Below, piece after piece: positions 1 through 4,068 of a DNA stretch of 6,016 bases. A program made the position numbers and the translations under genes. Source of the stretch: Abditibacteriales bacterium (GTDB lineage: Bacteria > Armatimonadota > Abditibacteriia > Abditibacteriales > JANWYM01); NCBI GenBank assembly GCA_025055355.1, contig JANWYM010000271.1, positions 1-6,016 on the forward strand, written 5' to 3'. Every line of letters starts with the position of its first letter. Position 1 is the first letter of the stretch. The notes under the pieces are model-generated. The model did no database searches. It was not told where the DNA came from and saw only the letters and a program-made list of their open reading frames with translations.

Positions 1-4
1 GTTC

Positions 5-58
5 GGGAGGGCGGCGCTCCAGCGGAGCCACCGGGTTCGGCGGGAGCCTCACCCTCCC
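5..58. repeat. GC-rich imperfect inverted repeat abutting the steA start
   Basis: The arm at 5-20 (GGGAGGGCGGCGCTCC) is complementary to 43-58 (GGAGCCTCACCCTCCC) at 13 of 16 positions, and the outer 7 bp (GGGAGGG/CCCTCCC) are perfect. A nested 5-bp hairpin GCTCC-AGC-GGAGC lies at 16-28. There is no T-tract after it, so it does not look like an intrinsic terminator. Read in the frame starting at base 1, it gives a peptide containing GGAPAEPPGSAGASPS. From memory, this composition recurs in spurious small ORFs made by dispersed palindromic repeats in some GC-rich and thermophilic bacteria, so I read the segment as one copy of a REP-like family. Only this copy lies in the window, so dispersal is inferred. 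The element ends exactly where the first possible steA ATG begins. Confidence 0.5.
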
Positions 59-1234
59 ATGGGGAATATGTCATCCATCGTAAGAGGCACAATTCGGGTG
101 GACCGCCGCACGAAGAACCTCGTGAAGCGACTGCGCCGGGGGGAGATCGCGGTCATTGACCACCGCGACTTGGACAGCGTCGCGGCGATGAGTTTAGCCG
201 AGAGCGGCGTGAGCGCGGTGGTCAACGCGTCGGAGTTCATCTCCGGTCGCTACCCCAATCGCGGACCGGCGATTCTGGCGCGGGCGGGGGTGGTGCTGAT
301 TGACAACGTGGGCGCGGAGGCGATGACGGCTCTGCACGAGGGGGATACAGCGGAGATCGATGCGCAGACGGCAGAGGTGCGCTGCAATGGGACGTCGCTG
401 CGCGGGACACTGCTCACGCCCGAACTGATCGAGCAGAAACTTGCGGCAACCAAAGAAAACGTGCGCGAGGAACTGCGTCAGTTTGTGCAGAACACGCTCC
501 ATTATGTGACCCAAGAGGAGCATGTCCTCACGGAATCGCTGGAACTGCCCGACCTGCGCACGCAACTTGCCGGGCGGCACGTGCTCGTCGTCGTGCGTGG
601 CGAGGGATACCGCGAGGACTTGCACGCGATTCGGGGCTACATCGAGGAGGTGCGCCCCGTCATTATCGCCGTAGACGGCGGCGCGGATGCGGTGTTGGGG
701 CAGCGCGTCGGTTGGTTCGGCTGGCAGCGGCTCCGCCCCGACATCATTCTCGGCGACATGGACAGCGTCAGCGATGCCGCCCTTCAGTGCGGCGCGGAGC
801 TCATCGTTCACGCCTACCCCGATGGACGCGCCCCCGGCTTGGAGCGCCTGGAGCGGTTAGGACTGCCCGCGAAAGTCGTCAGAGCGACCGGCACAAGCGA
901 AGACGTCGCCATGCTGCTCGCTTACGAAAAAGGTGCAGAACTCATCGTTGGGGTGGGCACGCACTCCAACCTGATTGACTTTTTGGACAAGGGACGGCGC
1001 GGCTTTGCCAGCACGTTCCTCACGCGCCTCAAGGTCGGCACGCAGTTGGTGGATGCCAGGGGCGTCAGCAAACTTTACGGTCAGGGCGTGCGTCCGCTCT
1101 ATCTGCTGCTGCTCCTGTGCGCTGGTCTCATCAGCGCGGTCATTGTGCTGATGTCCTCCCCCCAAACGCGGCACATCATTAAAATCTGGGGCACGCAGTT
1201 GGAACTGTTCGTGCGCTCCCTGCGGGGGTTGTGA
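59..1234 (+). CDS. steA: SteA-like cytokinetic ring protein, TPK-like domain plus C-terminal TM helix
   Basis: This 391-residue protein resembles SteA (Rv1697 family) along its whole length. The N-terminal region ends in the family block SGRYPN at residues 62-67. A helical stretch (about 122-160) leads into a thiamine-pyrophosphokinase-like domain (about 172-340). That domain contains DGGAD (206-210), GDMDS (232-236), the SteA-type block DGRAPGLERL (255-264), TSED (279-282) and STFLTRLKVG. One transmembrane helix at about 346-366 is followed by a 25-residue basic tail. In Corynebacterium, SteA works with SteB at the septum in daughter-cell separation and its loss sensitises cells to ethambutol; the same role here is inferred. 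An enzymatic activity is not established for the family. The start is uncertain: ATG 59 has no good RBS, and ATG 68 (protein starting MSS) is equally plausible, its GGGG at 61-64 lying very close. The frame is open to the window edge. steB starts one base after the stop. Confidence 0.9.
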   Translation: MGNMSSIVRGTIRVDRRTKNLVKRLRRGEIAVIDHRDLDSVAAMSLAESGVSAVVNASEFISGRYPNRGPAILARAGVVLIDNVGAEAMTALHEGDTAEIDAQTAEVRCNGTSLRGTLLTPELIEQKLAATKENVREELRQFVQNTLHYVTQEEHVLTESLELPDLRTQLAGRHVLVVVRGEGYREDLHAIRGYIEEVRPVIIAVDGGADAVLGQRVGWFGWQRLRPDIILGDMDSVSDAALQCGAELIVHAYPDGRAPGLERLERLGLPAKVVRATGTSEDVAMLLAYEKGAELIVGVGTHSNLIDFLDKGRRGFASTFLTRLKVGTQLVDARGVSKLYGQGVRPLYLLLLLCAGLISAVIVLMSSPQTRHIIKIWGTQLELFVRSLRGL

Positions 1235-1235
1235 G

Positions 1236-2114
1236 ATGGGGATTGACATTCGTTACCTCGTGGTCACGTTGGTGGCGGTGTTCATCGCGTTGGGCGTCGG
1301 CGTGCTTGCGGGAGCGGGGATGACCAGTCAGCCGTCGGTGGAGGCGTTGAGCCAGCGCATCGAGAAGGGATTCAAAAGCGAGTTTGAACGCTACCGTCAG
1401 GAACTGGAGAGGAAAAAAGCCGCTGAGGAAAACCTCAAAACGCAGATTGAGACTTACGAGAGATACTTCAACGCCAGTTTCCCGCATCTCATTCACGAGC
1501 GGCTGGTGGGCAGACGCATTGCCATCGTTCATACGACCGGGCGCCACGATTTCCCGACGCTGCACGACGAGTTGGTGAAGGTGCTGACCCAAGCGGGTGC
1601 CAGCGTTGTCTCTGTCACCCTCATCAACCGCCACGGCGCGGTAGTGCCCAAGGACGTGGTGCAGCGTTTGGCGCAGCGGTATCAAATCACCGAGACGAGT
1701 GAGCAAGCGATCCTGTCGCAAGTGGTCGCTCACACCTTGGCGGGTGGCGACCTGTTGGGCACGATGAACTACCTTCACAAAGTAGGATTCCTTCAGTCCA
1801 GTGGCGATTACGCGCAGCCCGCCAACGCCGTGGTGATAGTCGGGGGGGATGAGGAAGAGAACGCCGACGCGGCGCAGCGCATGGACGTCCCGCTCATCAA
1901 GACGTTGAAGGCATTGAATGTGCTGTGCGTCGGCTGCGAAACGACGGGCGTGACGCACTCGTTCATCCCCGTCTACCAACGCGTCGGGATTTCGACCGTG
2001 GACAACGTGAACACACCGATGGGACAAGTCGCGCTCGTCCTCGCGCTGTCAGGTTACAACGGTCACTTTGGCGTGAAAACGACGGCGGAGGGGTTGTTGC
2101 CCTCAGTCAAATAA
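1236..2114 (+). CDS. steB: SteB/MctB-family membrane protein (often annotated 'copper transporter')
   Basis: The 292-residue protein has the MctB/SteB layout. A short N-terminus leads to one transmembrane helix (about 7-28), a charged coiled coil (about 33-76), and then an extracytoplasmic alpha/beta domain beginning near LVGRRIAIVHT (90-100). Family-like blocks include AGGDLLG (169-175), VVIVGG (199-204) and STVDNVNTPMGQVALVLAL (253-271). Rv1698/MctB of M. tuberculosis has been linked to copper resistance, while corynebacterial SteB acts with SteA in cell separation. With steA directly upstream, the division role is the better guess. The ATG lies one base after the steA stop, and a GGGGG run at 1224-1228 sits 7 bases upstream as the RBS, so translational coupling is likely. 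One oddity is a CxxC pair, Cys231 and Cys234, in the extracytoplasmic domain. No signal cleavage site is apparent, and the helix probably acts as an anchor. Confidence 0.87.
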   Translation: MGIDIRYLVVTLVAVFIALGVGVLAGAGMTSQPSVEALSQRIEKGFKSEFERYRQELERKKAAEENLKTQIETYERYFNASFPHLIHERLVGRRIAIVHTTGRHDFPTLHDELVKVLTQAGASVVSVTLINRHGAVVPKDVVQRLAQRYQITETSEQAILSQVVAHTLAGGDLLGTMNYLHKVGFLQSSGDYAQPANAVVIVGGDEEENADAAQRMDVPLIKTLKALNVLCVGCETTGVTHSFIPVYQRVGISTVDNVNTPMGQVALVLALSGYNGHFGVKTTAEGLLPSVK

Positions 2115-2171
2115 GGGCCAGCGCTCCCGATCAATGCTCGCGACTGCTTCAACCAGCCGCCATTGACCCCT

Positions 2172-2188
2172 GACCATTTTTGATGGTC
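2172..2188 (+). promoter_or_regulatory. Hairpin enclosing the glycosyltransferase start codon
   Basis: GACCAT (2172-2177) pairs perfectly with ATGGTC (2183-2188) across a five-base loop TTTTG. The ATG start of the glycosyltransferase is the first three bases of the right arm, so in the transcript the start codon would be base-paired. No Shine-Dalgarno sequence is visible upstream. A 6-bp stem can arise by chance, and function is not shown. Confidence 0.35.
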
Positions 2189-2839
2189 TCCGTTATCATT
2201 CCCGCCTACAACGAAGCCGAGCGCATCGCCGACACGGTGCGCGCCGTGCAAACGATTCCGCAGGTGGATGAGATTATCGTCGTGGACGACGGTTCCTCGG
2301 ACAACACGGCGGAGGCGGCGGCGCTGGGCGGCGTGCGGGTGATTCGTCTGCCGCAGAACTGCGGCAAGGGGGAGGCATTGACAGCGGGCGTTGCCGTCGC
2401 GCGCGGCGACGTGCTGATGTTCCTCGATGCCGACCTGGGCGAAACCGCGCAGCACGCGGGCGCACTGCTGGAGCCAGTGTTGAAGGGGGACGTGGACATG
2501 ACCATCGCCGTCCTTCCGCCCGCGCAGCGCAAAGGCGGGGCGGGGTTTGTGCTGCGCGCGGCGCGAGAAGGCATCAAGCGGGCTACGGGCTTTGAACCCA
2601 CCGCACCGCTGTCCGGCCAACGCGCTCTGACCCGCGCCCTGATGGACCGCATCGGCAAAATTGAAAGCGGCTTTGGGGTGGAAGTCGCCCTCACGATTGA
2701 CGCCCTTCGCGCCGGCGCGCGCGTCGGCGAAGTGCCTGTGCCTTTCCGCCACCGCGAGACCGGACGCGATTGGCGCGGTGTGCTGCACCGCGCCAAACAG
2801 TGGTGGCATGTCCGGCGCGCCCTGAAAAAGCGCAAGTAG
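2183..2839 (+). CDS. Family 2 glycosyltransferase (GT-A fold)
   Basis: The 218-residue soluble protein is a compact GT2 enzyme transferring a sugar from a nucleotide-activated donor to an unknown acceptor. Visible motifs are the N-terminal SVIIPAYNE (3-11), EIIVVDDGSSDNT (30-42), the metal/nucleotide-binding DAD (82-84) in FLDADLG, LSGQRA in the acceptor half, and the C-terminal block EVPVPFRHRETGRDW. There is no transmembrane helix, and the C-terminus is very basic (RRALKKRK), which would favour association with acidic lipid membranes. The length suits the small single-domain GT2 enzymes related to dolichyl-phosphate mannose synthase and glucosyl-phosphoglycerate synthase; the substrate cannot be told. 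ATG 2183 is preferred, as it gives MVSVIIP; a TTG at 2180 would add one residue. No clear RBS is seen and the ATG sits in a hairpin. It follows steB by 68 bases on the same strand and probably belongs to the same operon, suggesting an envelope glycan or glycolipid role. Confidence 0.88.
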   Translation: MVSVIIPAYNEAERIADTVRAVQTIPQVDEIIVVDDGSSDNTAEAAALGGVRVIRLPQNCGKGEALTAGVAVARGDVLMFLDADLGETAQHAGALLEPVLKGDVDMTIAVLPPAQRKGGAGFVLRAAREGIKRATGFEPTAPLSGQRALTRALMDRIGKIESGFGVEVALTIDALRAGARVGEVPVPFRHRETGRDWRGVLHRAKQWWHVRRALKKRK

Positions 2840-2923
2840 AGCGTTTCAAGTTTTGGACTTTAGGTCATATCAGTGCCTCATCCTACCCTCTAATCCCCCA
2901 GCGGGTAACAATTCCCCCCGTCC

Positions 2924-3799
2924 TCATCCCCGCCACGTTATCAGCGCGATGCCCGTCATCATCAGCGCCGCCGCGCCGATTTTCGTCCAGCGTCCTTCCT
3001 CGCCCAGCAGTTCCACGCCGAACACGACCCCCAGCAACACGGATGCCGTGCGCAGCGGGACGAGATAACTGATGGGCGTGTGCGGTAGGGAGAGCGCAAA
3101 CAGGACGAGCAGGTAAGCCAGCAAGTTCAATGCACCGACGGCGAGGCAGGACGCGCGGTTGCGTTGCCACTCTTGGCGCAGTGCCTCCGCGCCTTGCCGC
3201 CACAAGACCCACGGCGCGACCATCAAGGCAGCGACGGAGTAGGTCAGGTAGATGTAAATTGCAGGGTGGATTTTCAGGTGGCTGACGCCCACTTTGTCAA
3301 TCAGGCTGTAAAGGCTATACATCAACCCGACGAACAACGCCGCCAACGACGACGGTGACGTGAGCGCGCGCCAACTCCACTTCGTTCCGCGCCGATAGTG
3401 CAGCGCGGTCGCGCCGCCGAGGATAAGCCCCACGCCAACCATGCCCCACGCGGTCGGGCGCTCCTGCAGGAAGCACACGCCCCACACCAGCGTCAGCGCG
3501 GGTCCGACGCCGCGCGCCAGCGGATATGCGATGGACAACTCCCCGTCCACGTATGCCCTCGCCAACCCGACGAAGTAACCAAAATAGACCACCGCCGTCC
3601 CCAGCACGCATAGCCATCCTCTCGGCGGCATCGTTGCGCTGCGGATGAGGGCGACGCACATCGGCAGGTAAATCAGCGGTGTAACCAGCAGAAACAGAGC
3701 GGTGAACGCCAACTTGTCCCGCGCCCGCTTGAGCAGCAGATTCCAAAAGGCGTGCAGCACGCATGACATCAATACTAAGGCGATTGCTATCAGAGGCAT
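2924..3799 (-). CDS. EamA/DMT-superfamily transporter, ten TM helices
   Basis: The 291-residue, very hydrophobic protein has the internal duplication of the drug/metabolite transporter superfamily. There are two EamA units of about five helices each (roughly residues 1-135 and 150-290), joined by a short basic loop (YRRGTKWSW). Typical features are HAFWNLLLKRA near the N-terminus (16-26), the end-of-repeat signature with LQERPTAWG in the first unit, and PLRTASVLLGVVFG followed by ELLGEEGRWTKIG in the second. Members export or import amino acids, nucleotide sugars or other small metabolites across the inner membrane; the substrate here cannot be inferred. The start ATG (complement of 3797-3799) gives the usual short hydrophilic-free N-terminus, but no Shine-Dalgarno is visible. 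Its leader carries the tandem and inverted repeats at 3800-3856. It converges on the glycosyltransferase gene with 84 bases between, in which I see no clear terminator, and diverges from the kinase gene. Confidence 0.9.
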   Translation of the reverse strand: MPLIAIALVLMSCVLHAFWNLLLKRARDKLAFTALFLLVTPLIYLPMCVALIRSATMPPRGWLCVLGTAVVYFGYFVGLARAYVDGELSIAYPLARGVGPALTLVWGVCFLQERPTAWGMVGVGLILGGATALHYRRGTKWSWRALTSPSSLAALFVGLMYSLYSLIDKVGVSHLKIHPAIYIYLTYSVAALMVAPWVLWRQGAEALRQEWQRNRASCLAVGALNLLAYLLVLFALSLPHTPISYLVPLRTASVLLGVVFGVELLGEEGRWTKIGAAALMMTGIALITWRG

Positions 3800-3856
3800 A
3801 TTGAGTTAATCAATCCATCGGTCAATTTCCCAATTTCCCAATTTCCCAAACTCAAT
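3800..3856. repeat. 8-bp inverted repeat flanking the tandem repeat, next to the transporter start
   Basis: ATTGAGTT at 3800-3807 is perfectly complementary to AACTCAAT at 3849-3856, with a 41-base interior containing the tandem repeat. One arm directly abuts the transporter start codon (3797-3799, - strand). It could be an operator for a dimeric regulator or a stem in the 5' leader of the transporter mRNA. Neither is demonstrated. Confidence 0.4.
3823..3849. repeat. Three tandem copies of CAATTTCC (GGAAATTG on - strand)
   Basis: CAATTTCC occurs three times without interruption at 3823-3830, 3831-3838 and 3839-3846, followed by a partial copy CAA. On the - strand this gives three GGG runs separated by five bases (AAATT), in the leader of the transporter gene and starting about 24 bases upstream of its ATG. 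The copies are identical, which suggests recent expansion by slippage. From memory, similar GGGAAATT repeats are common as intergenic arrays in some bacterial genomes. Confidence 0.75.
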
Positions 3857-3879
3857 CCTATTCTTTCGCATCGTGTCTT

Positions 3880-3938
3880 GCCAGTTTTGTGAAAGCGTGG
3901 AGCAGACAAGGCACAATGCCCTCGGAGGCAAAACTGGC
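3880..3938. repeat. 10-bp perfect inverted repeat upstream of the kinase gene
   Basis: GCCAGTTTTG at 3880-3889 is perfectly complementary to CAAAACTGGC at 3929-3938. G-T and T-A pairs could extend the outside by two, and a T-G pair the inside by one. The 39-base interior contains a small hairpin GGCA-CAA-TGCC (3910-3920). It lies 41 bases upstream of the GTG that follows the strong RBS, so it may be an operator pair or a 5' leader RNA structure. I could not match it to a riboswitch class I know. Confidence 0.45.
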
Positions 3939-3965
3939 GAATGACAGGCAACGACGGGAAACACC

Positions 3966-3981
3966 AGGAGGACGAACCGTG
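3966..3981 (+). promoter_or_regulatory. Strong ribosome binding site AGGAGG with GTG start
   Basis: AGGAGG at 3966-3971 is a consensus Shine-Dalgarno sequence, with a seven-base spacer before GTG at 3979-3981. It is the best translation start signal in the window. The GTG is in frame with the histidine kinase, but that frame meets TGA at 4000-4002. Confidence 0.7.
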
Positions 3982-4068
3982 GATCAACGAATTTCAAACT
4001 GACTGGGGTCACCGGGCCGTTGGATAGCGGCAACGTTAGTCGTCATATTCATCGCAGAGGCAGCCGTC
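3979..4068 (+). other. Interrupted 5' coding segment of the kinase (or seven-codon leader ORF)
   Basis: From GTG 3979 the frame reads VDQRISN and stops at TGA 4000-4002. It then continues in the same frame as LGSPGRWIAATLVVIFIAE directly into the kinase. The bases 4021-4092 encode a good transmembrane helix, most of which would be lost if translation began only at ATG 4069. No ATG, GTG or TTG lies in frame between the TGA and 4069; there is only CTG at 4003. I read this as the original start of the kinase gene broken by one nonsense codon. It could be a base-call error, a real mutation, or a short leader peptide with reinitiation at 4069, where AGAGG at 4056-4060 could serve as RBS. Confidence 0.6.

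Noticed and set aside
1..156. Open frame from base 1 to TGA 157, possibly the C-terminus of an upstream gene
   Set aside because: Its translation is the low-complexity product of the palindromic repeat followed by an out-of-frame reading of steA; it has no recognisable domain.
194..811. Long - strand open frames opposite steA and steB (also 1179-2027)
   Set aside because: They lie fully antisense to well-supported genes, are rich in Arg, His and Ala as expected of shadow frames in GC-rich DNA, and match no family I recognise.
2063..2809. - strand open frame of 248 codons opposite the glycosyltransferase
   Set aside because: It is a shadow of the GT2 gene, whose motifs are unambiguous on the + strand.
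2840..2923. Bidirectional terminator between the convergent genes
   Set aside because: The best candidate is a four-pair CGGG/CCCG stem (2902-2905/2917-2920) with a long loop and no T-tract, too weak to call.
3798..3826. Promoter-like TTGACC with 17-base spacer and AATATG on the - strand
   Set aside because: The -10 candidate would overlap the transporter start codon, leaving no room for a leader, and the match is weak. I found no other convincing sigma-70 promoter in 3800-3978 on either strand.
3873..3978. Cyclic-di-GMP, glycine or cobalamin riboswitch upstream of the kinase
   Set aside because: The conserved core sequences of these classes are missing; only generic inverted repeats are visible.
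4000..4002. TGA recoded as a sense codon in this organism
   Set aside because: steA and the transporter end at TGA at positions that fit their families, so TGA works as a stop here.
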